DNA of 64,000 bases from Camellia lanceoleosa (lineage: Eukaryota; Streptophyta; Magnoliopsida; Ericales; Theaceae), in the NCBI GenBank assembly GCA_025200525.1, contig CM045768.1:47153022-47217021 (forward strand), read 5' to 3'. A model generated the notes under the pieces. The model saw only the letters and a program-made list of their open reading frames with translations. It did not search any database and was not told where the DNA came from. This document shows, in pieces, positions 11,705 to 24,055 of this stretch. The number at the start of each line of letters is the position of its first letter. Positions within the stretch are counted from its first letter, which is position 1. Position numbers and translations under genes: made by a program.

Positions 11705-14700
11705 TGTCACGACCCAAACCCGCCCCTATGGATTTAGCACCATAACCGGCCAATAATTCGTGATTACCGAAGGCCCGCTAATAAGAATAACAAGAATACA
11801 GAGATGTGAGCGAAGCCAAAACAAAGAAATGAAAGATGTCCAATGAATCGTGATACCAGATGCAAAAAGATTTTTTCATAACATATTCACCTTCGGAACA
11901 AAAGCAATATGTACATACATCATATACAGACATTCAGATTATGGACCAAATCCTTACCATAACAGTACAGTACAAGTCTATACAGCATTACAAAACAGAG
12001 ACAGAAGGGTGAACTAAGACACCCAAAAAAAGCCTAAGCTTGAACACACTTGGAACCTCGCAGTGAGACACGTTGGTTGACTTGACAAAAAAAGAGTTTA
12101 ACCCAACGCTTCTAGCCCCAATCCGGTGCCTGGACACCTACATATATATATAAACAGTGAGCTAAAACCCAGTGAATAACATATGCGTAAAGAGGTTAAG
12201 AATGAATGTCCTTTCAGTATTTAAAACAGTCATTTGAACAGTATATCAGTTATTCGATCATAGCAGTCATAAATGGTACATCCAATAACAACAAGATACC
12301 AAGGTTCAAAAAATGGCTATGAATTGAACGGTGACGCTGTTATGGGGTGTAAAGGTCAGAGTAACTGCTATGTAACCGGAACCGTGAATTTTTTTATTTT
12401 TCGCACAATTTAAAAAAAACTTACCGATACGCATTTTTTTTTTCCATGATCATATTTATTGGGTTAAAAATAAATATTGATCAATCTTTGTAAATTTTTA
12501 AGTATGATCCAATATATTTCATATTTTTAAATCACTATAAACTAAGTTTTTTACATTTTAATTTAATAATTAATGACTTTATATTATACAAAAAATCAAT
12601 TACTAACTATTATATATAAGATAAACAATGATAAAAATAAGAATAAATAAGAGGCTAAATATATATATACATATATATTTTAACCAAGCTAAGTAGATAA
12701 TGACCACACTTATTATTATTATTATTATTTTCAAACAATATATAGATAGACACACGCAAATAAAATGGTTTAGTGATAGCAGCTAAATAGAATAGCATAG
12801 GTCTTACAGTTTCAATAAATCAATAACATGTTCTTCATCTTCCCTCTTTTCTCTCTCTATCTCTTGCTCCTCCATTTTCTCTCTTTATCTTCCCTCTTCT
12901 CTCTATCCCTCTTTTTCTATTTTCAGCTTTTTTTTGTGTGTTTTTTCAAAAAAAAACAGTTTGAAACCGTTACGTAACGGTGCGTAACAGGCCGTTACAG
13001 CTGTTACAACATTGTTACGACCGCTACGGCCAACACACCTGTGAATCTCAATCACATTGCAAAAGGTCAGAACGGTGGCAGTATCGTTAAAACCGTTACA
13101 ATAAATATTGAACTGCTATGGCCGATTTTTAAAACCTTGAGTACAAGAGGGTCTTAACAGACAATAATATTGATGACCATCATATCAAGAAATGAGTGGT
13201 TCCAACATGAGAACCGACAGAGATATCCGTAATAAAGAATAAAGGATAAAGATAAATAATATATTGCTAAGGATGCCACGAATACAGTTCGCAAATAAGA
13301 CAAATATTCATTCAGTAAGAAATATCATTTCAGAAAGCAGTACAGTTGATCATTCAGAAAATATTCATAATTGAATATATCTTTACAACATTGTTGCTCA
13401 CAGAGTTCTGGGTTACAGATTGGCTAGTGAGTTTCTTCGGATGCCAACCCTATATAGTTACAGGATGAATACACACTAAGTTGCACGTTTGGGAAACAAT
13501 AACTTAGTCCCTATCTTGACTCGGTGTGGTTCTATAACATTATCGTCATTAAGATGCCTTAAACTAGGCCTACGAATGCCTAGGATGGAATGAGGATGTA
13601 AAAATGTACTTTAAAACACTTTTCAAATTTTTGCTGAAATAAGGGTCCCGCTCGAGCGTGGCTTTCTCCGCTCGAGCGGACATGCAGACAAAAGAGCCTC
13701 GCTTGAGCGTGACTTTCTCGCCGAGCGAATCGCAAAAGTATCGATGCATAAATTTATGCTCGACGGGCGCCGACTTCGCCGAAGCGCGAGACAAATCTCG
13801 CCGAAGGCATTCCTCGCTCGAGCGAACTATAAATACATGCAAAGTACTGGATACACACATTTCACGCCGAAGGCATTTTCGCCGAGCGGCTACATGTATT
13901 AATGTACGCTCGTGCGTGAAGTCCTACGCTCGAGGGTGGGTCCAAAATCTGGAATTTTCAGACTGAACCTCCAAGCTCAAATTCAACTTTTAAAGTATCA
14001 AATCCGATCTTTTTGGGCTAATTTTCTGGAAAATACTTTAAAACCCATAATATAACATGATTCAAAGCTCAATTTGTAAAACCAAAGCCCAAGGGTAATT
14101 CAATTGAACCCAATTTTCAACTCAAAATTCAAGAACATGGAGAAAATGTAAAACTCATACATGCATGAGTTCCCAAGAACTCTTATGCTACAAAACAAGA
14201 TCAAATGCAATGTTTAACTTCAAAACATGGTGAGTTCATGGATCAAGACCAAAAATATGAACATGCATGAAGAAATTTTCATAGAAATGACTTCAAAATG
14301 CTATGGTAGAGACATGCATGCAAGGTCTAGCTCTCAAATCAATATTTTAAACCAATGTAAGACCTTAAAACTCTAATCTTCCATGAACCATGCAAGAACT
14401 AACTTAAATTCACAAACAAGAAGGTAAATGTCCTACCTTAGGTCTTCAATTTTAGGTATAGAAGCTCAATTATGCAATCAACCTTCAATTCTTCTAAATT
14501 CCAAGCCAAAACTTGTTGAAACCAATTTTCTCCCCTACTCTCCCTCTCTCTGCTGGTCTCTAGGAAAGTGGTCAAGAAGAATTGTGTCAAATGTGTAAAA
14601 AGTGGAAGGGAGTTAGCCTAAGATAATCCACTTAGTGGCACACTTGAAATAAAACCAAACTAATGTAATACAACTTTATTTAATCTAATTTAGTCATTCC

Positions 14701-14957
14701 AAATCAAATTTCAATTAAACATATCATAAAATCACATAAATTCTAATTAACATGAAACACTAATCAATTTCAGATTCAGCCGCCGATAAGGCCTTCAATT
14801 TACAGTTTAACACATAAAACATGAACAGATCAATTAACAGTCAAACAGATAGAAATGCATTTAAACTAATACACTCAATCAGTCAGAATTTCAGTTAATC
14901 AGTCACTTAACATATTCAGTCACAGTTTAGCAGTAATTAGTGGTGAGGGTTGTCACA
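11705..14957 (-). mobile_element. Lone LTR of a Ty3/Gypsy-type element
   Basis: The block begins TGTCACGACCCAAACCC and ends GGGTTGTCACA, which are mutually inverted and bounded by TG and CA as LTRs are. No RT, integrase or gag similarity is seen inside, so this is a solo LTR, about 2.4 kb without its nested TIR element. Family members usually begin TGTGACAACCC or TGTAACGACCC, so the element probably reads on the minus strand. Flanking pentamers (CACCC at left, CACAA or CAACC at right) do not match perfectly, so the target duplication is eroded or the right end is a few bases off. A GC-rich cluster of CGCTCGAGCG-type palindromes lies at 13648-13935. The same blocks recur in the nested LTR at 51298-53189, which identifies the family. 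Confidence 0.7.
12300..13139. mobile_element. Non-autonomous TIR element nested in the lone LTR
   Basis: The left end reads CAAGGTTCAAAAAATGGC. The right end, read on the other strand, is CAAGGTTTTAAAAATCGGCC. The subterminal parts contain many GTAACGG/CCGTTAC words in both orientations, including CGTTACGTAACGG near 12968. No transposase frame is present. A target duplication was not clear: the flanks share only part of a 9-base window. I could not settle the superfamily; the TIR style would fit a Mutator-like or hAT-like element. Confidence 0.6.
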
Positions 14958-17526
14958 CACAACCCCCCCCCCCTCCCCAAAAAATATATATATATATACA
15001 AGGCATTTAAACTTCTTGTCCTCATCCTTACTTTAAAAAAATCTCACTTCAAAACTTTAACTGTATGCATGGATCTCTGTCATTACTTATCAAATAACAC
15101 CATATATATTAGAAAAGCTCACGAGTAGTAGGAGTAAATATTAGATATTAACCTTGATTGTTAATTGTACAAGAGCAACAATTTTAAGTTGTGAAAGAAG
15201 GAAAAAAGAACAATGTTTGATTCATCTGCTAGATGAATTTTTTTAAGTCATTCTCTTGTTAATTGCATCAAGATTACTGTTTTACAATCAAAACAATATA
15301 TATATATATATATATAATTTATGCATAATATGACATATTTATGAGCCTATTAATTTAAAATTTTTTAAAAAATCCATCAAAATGTCTTTTAAAATTATAA
15401 CAATACCACCTCCACATTAATCTCGTGAAAATTATGTATAATAATTATGAAAGAATAGCATTTTTCATGCATAGATGAGGAGCAATGCAACAAATTAAAC
15501 TCTAAATCCCTCCCTCATCTTCACATAAAATAATAATTATTAAAGACTCGCCAAAAAAATTGACACATAAACTAGTTAATGAGTTCTGACATGAAGCTAA
15601 GGTCTAAGTAAATGCAACAATATTACATTTCTTAATTTATCACCCCTAATTCATCCTTAAAGATGTGACATTGAGATTATACCTTACATGATGAAATGTT
15701 TGATAAATTAAAATTTAACACTTGTCAAATGCATAATTAAGGGTGATTTTTAAAGGTAATAAATTAAGTGTCTCAAGCATTTTTAAAATAATAATTTAAA
15801 AGAAAATCATTTCCGAATATCAAAACTAAATTTAGGGTTATAAAGGAAGCTGCTATAGCTAGCCATCTGATTCTCCATTGGGTTTGCATGAGCGAACGGT
15901 GTCACATGACATGAGGCATGCAGGGCACCTATAGAAAATCAATTTTAATCAAATTGTACTTATAAGAGTTGTATAGCACGAGGGTTCTGAATCAACCCCC
16001 CTAAAATTATAAGAGTTGTAGAACCCTAAGACCGATTCCCACTCTCTTGCATTTAATGCTCTCCACATGATTCCAAGCTTCTAATCTTCCATTTCGAGGA
16101 AAAAAGCTCTCTTTCCCTAGTTGTCATCGCAATTATATAATATCTTTTTTAATCTGCACTTGTCTTACAAACCAAGTCTGTTTTTCTCTTTTGAGTCTTA
16201 CCTTATACCACCCAAAAAAATTAAAATTAAAAATAAAGAAAAGAAACTAAAAAAATCAAATTACAAAAACACCCCTTGAAATTTGATCAAATTTAATTTA
16301 AAAAATAGTTTTTAAAAAAAAATTAGTTTAGGGCTTGAGTCACTGGAACAAATGTTGAAATGAAATATTCATTCCACCTAAATATTGATTTTTTATTTTT
16401 ATTTTTTTTAAAAAAAAAAATTGCACATTTCAAATAGAATCACTATTCACCAATTAATAGAATTTACCAATTTAGGAGAATGGTAATTTCATTGGAAGGC
16501 TAAGGAATAATCATTCTATTTCTGTCCAAAATAATTTTAATGAATCAAATACTACCTAAATATTTGATATTAAATCACAATCAACCATATATTGTCAAGC
16601 AACCGTCAAGATTAAGAATATAAATTGATTGATGTTAGCATTCCAATGTCAAGCTTCAAGAATGCTTTTATATGTAGATGAAAGATTAATGTAGCCTTAA
16701 AGGAATGCTAAGTTTTCAACTATATGTTTGAATTTTAACTTCTTTTATATTGTGTTTAGATAATGAACTTAGGTAAGAATTTAGAAAGGGTTTGGATCAT
16801 GAATTTAAATAAGCATTTTTTTTAAAAAAATTCTATTCAAATTCATGATTTAAACACAGTTTAATGCTACAGTTTCAAAGGCTATTTTAGTTTTTAGCCA
16901 TATAAAAAGGTATTACAAGATGATTTCACTGCAATGGACCTTTTGATTTGAAATGAATGGACACACTTATTATGTCACCTCATTTTGTATGGATTTTTGT
17001 ACAAAATTTTTTGTTAATTTGTATTTCATCACTCAAAAGTATTTTTGAAATTTGGCATAGCTACATCTAGCTATTTTAATTTGACTTTAAATCTCTATTT
17101 TATTTTATTATAATTTTCAAATTTACAGGGATTTTTTATTTATGTTTTTGGTATTTTCATAAAGTCTGAAGGGCAGTTTTGTAAATGGGACACCTCCAAT
17201 ATTGAATTTGCGGAAGTGCATTACCTCACAAAACGCGTACATTCAGTTTTAAGTTTCAAACCCCTACCCTCTACTCTAGGAAGAAGAGAGACGGTGTAGT
17301 AGACAGGATGAGAACCTTGTAAATTTTGTTTGTGTGTGTTTTTACAAGTTTAATAATGAATAAAGTATAAGAAAAAACAGACATCTTTCACCATCTTGGA
17401 GAAAATAAAACATGCTACCTCCAATGCAAGCATTGAATGCACTTGGTGATATGGAAGATTCGATTCTTGAGATGTGCATGGTTTTTTCAAATTCTAAAAC
17501 ATCGTGTCTGTGTATGTGTGTGTGTG

Positions 17527-17562
<36 letters not shown>

Positions 17563-17684
17563 TAGAAGCAATCTTTAACGATGACAAAAGCTCTCTCTGG
17601 GTAGGGTGGGTTTGAAGAGACAACACTTACCGGCTCGAACAGAGTGTGGCCTTGGATTTCCAATGCTCTGCATCAGAGAGACCT
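14958..17684. other. Intergenic region with no supported gene
   Basis: About 2.7 kb of AT-rich DNA with poly-C, (TA)n (14986-14997 and 15297-15316) and a (TG)n(GA)n microsatellite at about 17510-17558. The open frame around 17342-17626 is driven by that microsatellite and is not supported as a gene. Confidence 0.55.
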
Positions 17685-20600
17685 TCAATCCAATATGCAA
17701 GTCTTCCCCATTACCGTATCTGTTGAGAAGGAAAAAAAAAATACTAAATTAAATCAGAAGATTAGTGGTAGGCTCTCAACAGCACAAGCGATAGGCATGT
17801 GAGTGCATGGACAAGGGCCCATCCTAAATTGTTGCTGCAAACTTATACTTTTTTAAGTTAGAATTAATTACAGATTCCCTAAGACTCATGTAGTAGCATC
17901 CTGTATTGAAATTTATGATGCATGTGTATCTAGAACTTAAAAAATAAGCAAGCATGGAAATGCCATTTAAGTGCCTGTAGATAAGACTGTAAAACGAATA
18001 TCAATTCATTACGTGAACAAATCAGACATTCATATATTTTGAAACTTATTTAATTTTCTGAGCTCGGTTTAAACTCGACTCGATAAGCTTATATGTATTA
18101 TAAAAACCAAACAACTCAAACTCGGTTTGATTACAGTTGTTTGAGATTAGTTTGAAAGATAAACAAACCACGCCTTAACACGATCTTGAAAGCTTGTTAA
18201 TTTTTTCAAACTAAACTTGAACAACCTATTACTCACCTCACTCAACTCGCTTATAAACCTATCTGTTGGGGCGGACTAAAGCTGACATTGGATATTGAAG
18301 CCTAGCCAACCAGATAATAATGCCTGATGAAGTATTTGAATCTTGGATTTTTGAAAGGATTTGTGGAGGAAAATGGAAGGGGAAAAAAAAAAAAAAGAGA
18401 TAGATCCCCCCCTCAGATTTCTTAAGCAAATTCGAGATATAAAAACAGCCTAAAAGTAAGTGAAATCAGACCGCTGCACCACCGAATTCGCTAGCCCAGT
18501 TCATGACAACCCCAGCATAACACCCTTAATTTGCCCACCTAAAAAACATGACTATTTTAAGATACCATTGGGTAGTCACAAGCACATAATTACATAATCT
18601 TGATGAAATAGGAGAAACTTCAAGAGAAAATACTATGAAATGAAATGAAATGAATTAATTTATGGCATGAAGTCCACATAAAAGGCATGCCCTGTGTGTC
18701 AGCCACATGAAGAGATTTCAGTTGTGATGTACTAATATCATACACAGGTGACAAGGTGTCACTGACTCTCATCAAATCCTCCTTCCACTGAAGTAGGACC
18801 AACAATTCCAGAACAACAACATTATTATTTACCAAGTCTTGTAAAGCTTATGTAATAAATGACAAGAGCACAAGGGAAAGAGGTGTACCTCGTGATAGAT
18901 TGGAATCTGGCTCACTAATAATCTGATTCATACTCTGGTGATCTCGCAGCTTTCAGACATTACGTTTCTTAATTCCATCTCTAAACAGAGTGCTTGCTGA
19001 ACTTTGTGCTTCTTTATAATCCAAAAATGTGGTTTTCGTCTCCACTGCTTTTTTTCAAGTACTCTGCTGTCTGCGCCTGAACTGATTTATTACCAAACAG
19101 CATTTGCAACAAAGAATTAATGATGTGATCAAAAAATCTTATTTATGTGCTCCAACATAGAACTTCAGTACTATATATTATCCACCAAAAGAGCAATAGA
19201 AGTCACAATAGACTATTAAAGGTGAGTAAAACAACATCAATACAAACTTATCACTTGCAAAATTTACGCATCTTAATGTGCTATGTCATTAGGACATGTA
19301 ATAATCGAAGCTTCTCAAACAAAATGGTTCATCCTGCTATGGTACTTCCATAATTAGTTGTGAAAATGAATAAGTGACTGGAATTCATATTTTGATATGA
19401 AAACAATTACATTTACCTCTGAACTCAATTTTCATGCAGAACTCAAATGATATTACAAGTCAATTATGCGATGACAAGGTTTAAAATCCATCTTAACTGT
19501 GCCGTATAGGTATACATAATGCAGATTTGTAGTACTTCTGCATAGCTACTGCATAGACAGAAGTCTATACGCTAAAAGCATAGCTACTGCAACTAGTGGA
19601 TTTTGATCATCTTAGACAGTAGAGGGATGAGTTTTGTACCTATATCCTTCTATAGGCATCCGCAGGTGGTAAGCCCATTATTCTTATACCTATGTGGGGC
19701 AGTTTGTAAAATGTAATGTTGTGAGGTCATAAATATTTCATGAAGGTTAACTATAGTATGCCTCCATATTTAGATAGACTATTGATTCCACAGTGTCAGA
19801 TCTTAACCCACATAATTTTGTCAATGCAACACCAAGGAGTAAATCAATTTTACAACACATCCGAGCACATAGAAGTGAAGGCTTCACAGCAAAGGATGGT
19901 AACGAACGCCTTGAACAAATTGATACCGACATAATTTACTGCAAATTGAATAAAGTAAGGTGTTAACTGGGAGGTGTATACCATCAGAAGTAATGAAAAG
20001 CCTTGAAAGGATTGATACGAACATAATTTGCTGTTGTCTTGCAGGTGTACACCAACAGTAATTTGGCAAGTGCCTTGTTTTTTTTTATTGGCACCGAAGT
20101 GTCCGAATCCAAGCCCGACTAATCCCCAGGGGTAAGTGCCTTGTTTTTTTTTTTTTTTTTTTTTTTTTTTCAAGGTTTAATGGAGAGCAGCCAACACTAT
20201 CCTATCAATGCATTGTTGTACAAGCTTAAAGGGTTTGAAGGTATAAGACTTCGAATGTACCATTTGATGCTGTATCAAGTTGAAGCAACCAATCAATCCA
20301 AAATTAAGGTTCGGTCACAAATAGGGTAAGGTTGCAGGAGTCACCTAATCTATGCTTATCTAAACTAGACCTCAAAATGTAATTCAGTGAGGCTTGGTGG
20401 CTCAGCTTACAGCCTGTACGGTTCCATTGATTAGCAACTCACCCATCTGGTTACCACAAGATGCAGACCATATAAAAACCAGAAATTGGAAACAACTGCA
20501 CGCAAGATTTCTATATGCTAGATGTTAGAGCAATTGATCTACATTTTTAGTCAACATCCACATCTTACAAACCCAAGAATGACTCATGGCACGGGCTCAA

Positions 20601-23600
20601 AGCTGGCCAGGGCCAACAGCTTTAATGAATGAATTAATATATTAAAAAAATTAATACCGCAAGTGAGACGCACCAGACCGTGAAGCAGATGACACCACAG
20701 CAACATCCTTGAGTCTCTTAATTTTGCCAATAACTTCAACATTTTTGAAGAAATCATCTGTCTGAGGGTCAACCATACCATTAATTTCAAAGCATGCAAG
20801 TGCACTTTCACATGCCTGTACAAAGAAAGTCAAAATTGAAAACCAACATAAGATGACCATACAACCTCAAGGCCAGGATGGTTTCTGAATAGAAAGCTCA
20901 AAACCATAACACGCAATATAGAAAAAAATTGCCAACAAATATAGAACTAAAATTCAACAGAAGGAAGGAAAAACCAAATAGATAAATACTTGAAATTCAA
21001 TACCTGAACCAGATTGATTTATTAGAATGAAGCAAAAGTTAAGCACAAATAAGCCATAGCCAGTTGAAGGAATTGTTTCTACTGTCAAAACATGTTTATT
21101 TGATAAGTTCTACTGACAATACATGACATGAGGATAACACAAAGTCCTAAGCTATAGGGAGGAGAAGATCAAATATGTTCTCCACGTTTACTTCAGTCCC
21201 CAACTTAAAGAATTTATTCATTCAAGATCAATAAAGGACAAACTATTGCTATCTATCCACACGCACACACAGAAAATCAGGAAAATGAAACTATATAACA
21301 AAAACTAAGAAAAAGCCAAGCAAATAAATAACAACAATACAGAAATAATCAATCATGTCCATTTACATCAAACCCAAATCAAGTATGTAGAAAAATAAAA
21401 ATCAAATTGTTATAGAATGTGTGAAAAAAATTCAAAGAAGTTTATTAGAAGTAGACCTCTTATGTGCATCTATTCTCCAAACAAATTTAGATTGTTCATT
21501 AACTGCTTTACACCTCAATAATTTAATACATAACCTCTGATAATTCGTGTACAACAGTTCAATGCAAACTAGATAGTTTTACCAGAGGACGTCATTCTCA
21601 CTTCTCAATTTAAAACAAAAGACCATGAATATTCTAAAATTTTTCAAATGTACTATTAGCACATCAACATGGAGACATGTCCAATTAAGCCAAACATTCA
21701 GTGTAGTTAATTGGCATCAGGAATAATACATTCAATTTTGCGAGATAATGTAAAACCAACAAAATGCACATTGACACAATGGTACATTCGTTGTTTAAAA
21801 TTTATCTAAAACTCTATGAAGCACGGATACTTCAAAAGGGTGACGATTCAGATCGGATACGATCGATACCGATACTCCTCGGATATTTCGGATACGTATC
21901 GATATTTCTTAAAAGTATCGGATACTTCTTAATTAATTTTTATTAATTTTGAAGTATCGGATACTTAGTTTTGAAGTATCGGATACCGGTTACATATTAC
22001 TTATAATATTTTGTTTAGTTCTTTGATAAGAGGAATGTAGTGAGAGTTAAAGTAATAGAATTTGTCAAATTGATGTATCATTGTTGTCTCTCTCACTTCT
22101 CTCTCGCTTTCACTCTCTCACGCTTTCTTCTCTCGCTCATTCTTTTTTTAGTGTTGGCATATAAGGATGATGTTTAATTTGTATTTTTTTTTTTTGCTTT
22201 TAGTTTTGGATGTTTTATGAATGTTTGAGCACTTTTAGGTTAATAGGAATCCCTCCTTTATTTATTAATTTATCTGTATCCGTGCTTCCTAGGCTATCAT
22301 TGATGACTTAAAAAAGTATATTTACTGAAATTTTTATTTAAGAATGGTTTTTTGGCTTTAGCTAAGGTCTTGTGATATTCACTGATGAAAGGGAACAAGT
22401 TGAAGCTATTGATCTTGAAGACTCTTTAGTTTTATAGGAATCTTTCTTCTTTATCAAGTTGTCTTTTGCTTTAGGTTTTATTTTTATGCATATTGCATTA
22501 CTAAAAATTGTTAAAATAATATTTTTACTTAATGTATCCGCCAGATCCGTGATCCTAGTTTTTCAAATTTTGTCAGATCGCCAGATCCAGATCGTGGTCG
22601 TGATCCGTATCCCGTGATCCGTGATCCGTGCTTCCTAGCTAAAACTACAAGTCTACAATATTGCAAGGATGTTACCATTCTAGCGATGGAGTAGAACCCA
22701 TTATTTAATGAATGCTCAGCAAAGGTCATCCATTCTCTGTATGAAACTTGTAGCCATTGGTTACTGGTAGACCTCAGTTGCCGCAGAAACAATGCTTCAT
22801 ATCTAAAAGCCAAGCAACTCTGGAAGTAAATGAATGTGTCAAATACCACCCAAGATGCATTAAACGTTAATACAAAGTTATTGGCACTACATAAAAAATT
22901 GATAAGAGTCTGTTTATGCCATACATAGACAAATTGAGTGAATATAACTCAATGATGGTAGCATAAACAAATAGTAGAGAATAAACTAAATTAACATTTT
23001 CCTGTATATAAGTAGCCATAAAAGGCAAGCAGTAATCACTTTTAAATGTTATTCCTATTCCTAAAACCTATTCAATGAGTTGATGGAATAAAGTAAGTTT
23101 TTCCAAACAAAGCTGGATTTTTCTTCTGCTTTTTTTATACTTCTATAATAAGCAAATATAAATAAACTAACTATGAAGTAGACAATGGTTGTAAGTGCCT
23201 TTCATGTCAAGACCTAAACAGCTAAGATAAGGGCTATGAGGCTAGAATTCGTAAAAGGCATGCGCTAGCAGTACTTTCAAGTCAAAACTATGACACATTA
23301 TTACGCCAGGACATATTAATCAATGTAAATCGAAACAAAAAATGAAGAACATCAATGATTGATCATGAATATAAATTATATAATAACTCTAGAAGATCAA
23401 TTATAGTCGGAATATGTGCCCTGCAATCACCGGCATGGGCAAAGACCTGAACCAAAAATTCAAGAATGAAAAGCTTATGCTCAATGGATTTATCTGCCAT
23501 TTCACAACTAAAACATAGAGATAGCAGTACTTTCAAGTCACAAAAAAATAAAAAAATCAGGACACGTTGTACCATCGAAACAAAAAAAAAAAATGAAGAA

Positions 23601-24055
23601 CATCGATGATTGATCATGAATACGAATAAAAATTATATAAATAACACTAGAAGATGAATTATAGTTTGAAAATTGCCTCGATATCGCCAGCAAGGGCAAA
23701 TGCCCGAACCAAAAATTCAAGTATGAAAAGCTTATGCTCAATGGATTTATCTGCGATTTCACGAATGATACAGAGAGATTCGCGTCTCATGAACTCTCTC
23801 AAGCTCGATCGAACTTCAAGCAACGATTTCACATCTTTCGAAACCAAAATCGATTCGAGAATTCGTAGAGTTCCGTCGTCGAATCTGCGCAGAATCGAGA
23901 GGTGTTTGATCTCCCAAATGTGAGAAGTATAATCGAAGATGAGATGATAGAAACGAAGGAACAAGTTAGGGTTAGAAAGAGAGGAGCGAGAGTCACCTTC
24001 TGAGCTCGACGCGGGAGCGAAAAAGGGAAATTTGCTCTTCGGCTCCGCCGGACAT
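17685..24055 (-). CDS. DFO: DFO-like meiotic double-strand-break formation protein, frame broken in exon 5
   Basis: Six exons on the minus strand: 24055-23997, 23884-23677, 22819-22676, 20815-20674, 19081-18889 and 17719-17685. It starts MSGGAEEQISLFRSRVELR and continues through DDGTLRILESILVSKDVKSL, SIEHKLFILEFLVRAFALAG, STSNQWLQVSYREWMTFAEH, SLNNGFYSIA, CESALACFEINGMVDPQTDD and SVQAQTAEYLKK. I recognise this from memory as the plant-specific DFO family, needed in Arabidopsis for meiotic recombination initiation. Intron 2 begins with GC instead of GT. In exon 5 a run of seven A's (19041-19047) throws the frame by one base. Past it the next frame resumes KKAVETKTT and ASTLFRDGIKKRNV, then meets an in-frame TGA where CGA (Arg) would fit. 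The last exon (ending KTCILD) is assigned by phase only. As written, translation would stop in exon 5 near residue 203 of an expected 259 or so. Introns hold a hAT-like element and several duplications. Confidence 0.78.
19907..20170. repeat. Imperfect tandem duplication in intron 4 of the DFO-like gene
   Basis: A unit of about 95 bases starting CGCCTTGAACAAATTGATAC at 19908 recurs from about 20000 (AGCCTTGAAAGGATTGATAC). Both copies include ACATAATTT(A/G)CTG and a GGTGTA(T/C)ACCA word. A short AAGTGCCTTGTTTTTTTT word is also repeated (about 20069 and 20134), the second running into a T tract of about 27 bases. This is intronic sequence with no coding role. Confidence 0.7.
21814..22638. mobile_element. 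hAT-like non-autonomous element with perfect 8-bp target duplication
   Basis: The element begins CTATGAAGCACGGATAC and ends GATCCGTGCTTCCTAG, imperfect inverted repeats of about 15 bases. It is flanked on both sides by CTAAAACT (21806-21813 and 22639-22646), an exact 8-bp duplication as hAT elements make. Inside, repeated GTATCGGATAC-type words occupy the left part. A second copy of the right terminus (CCGTGCTTCCTAG) lies at 22280-22292, so the element may be composite or contain a relative. There is no transposase frame. It lies in intron 3 of the DFO-like gene, 38 bases from the exon 3 donor. Confidence 0.85.
23270..23765 (-). repeat. Tandem duplication that includes the 3' part of DFO exon 2
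   Basis: Two adjacent units of about 250 bases, near 23270-23520 and 23524-23765, share the words AGCAGTACTTTCAAGTCA, TGAAGAACATC, GATTGATCATGAATA and about 100 bases of exon 2 coding sequence. The extra copy (about 23405-23505) encodes DKSIEHKLFILEFLV as the real exon does. It lacks a usable splice donor and drifts to QVFAHAGDCRAH, so it is a dead partial exon inside intron 2. Confidence 0.85.

Noticed and set aside
11705..11709. Perfect 5-bp target duplication for the lone LTR
   Set aside because: The left flank CACCC and right flank CACAA/CAACC differ, so I do not claim a duplication there.
17633..17719. Alternative open reading YGNGEDLHIGLKVSLMQ as an extra exon of the DFO-like gene, with a GTAAGT donor after it
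   Set aside because: It is in a frame that does not follow from the conserved exon 5 frame. The phase-compatible reading stops after 11 codons, which gives a simple C-terminus. Kept only as a possibility.
18620..18835. 71-codon minus-strand frame in DFO intron 5
   Set aside because: No similarity I can name, and it breaks the phase between the flanking exons.
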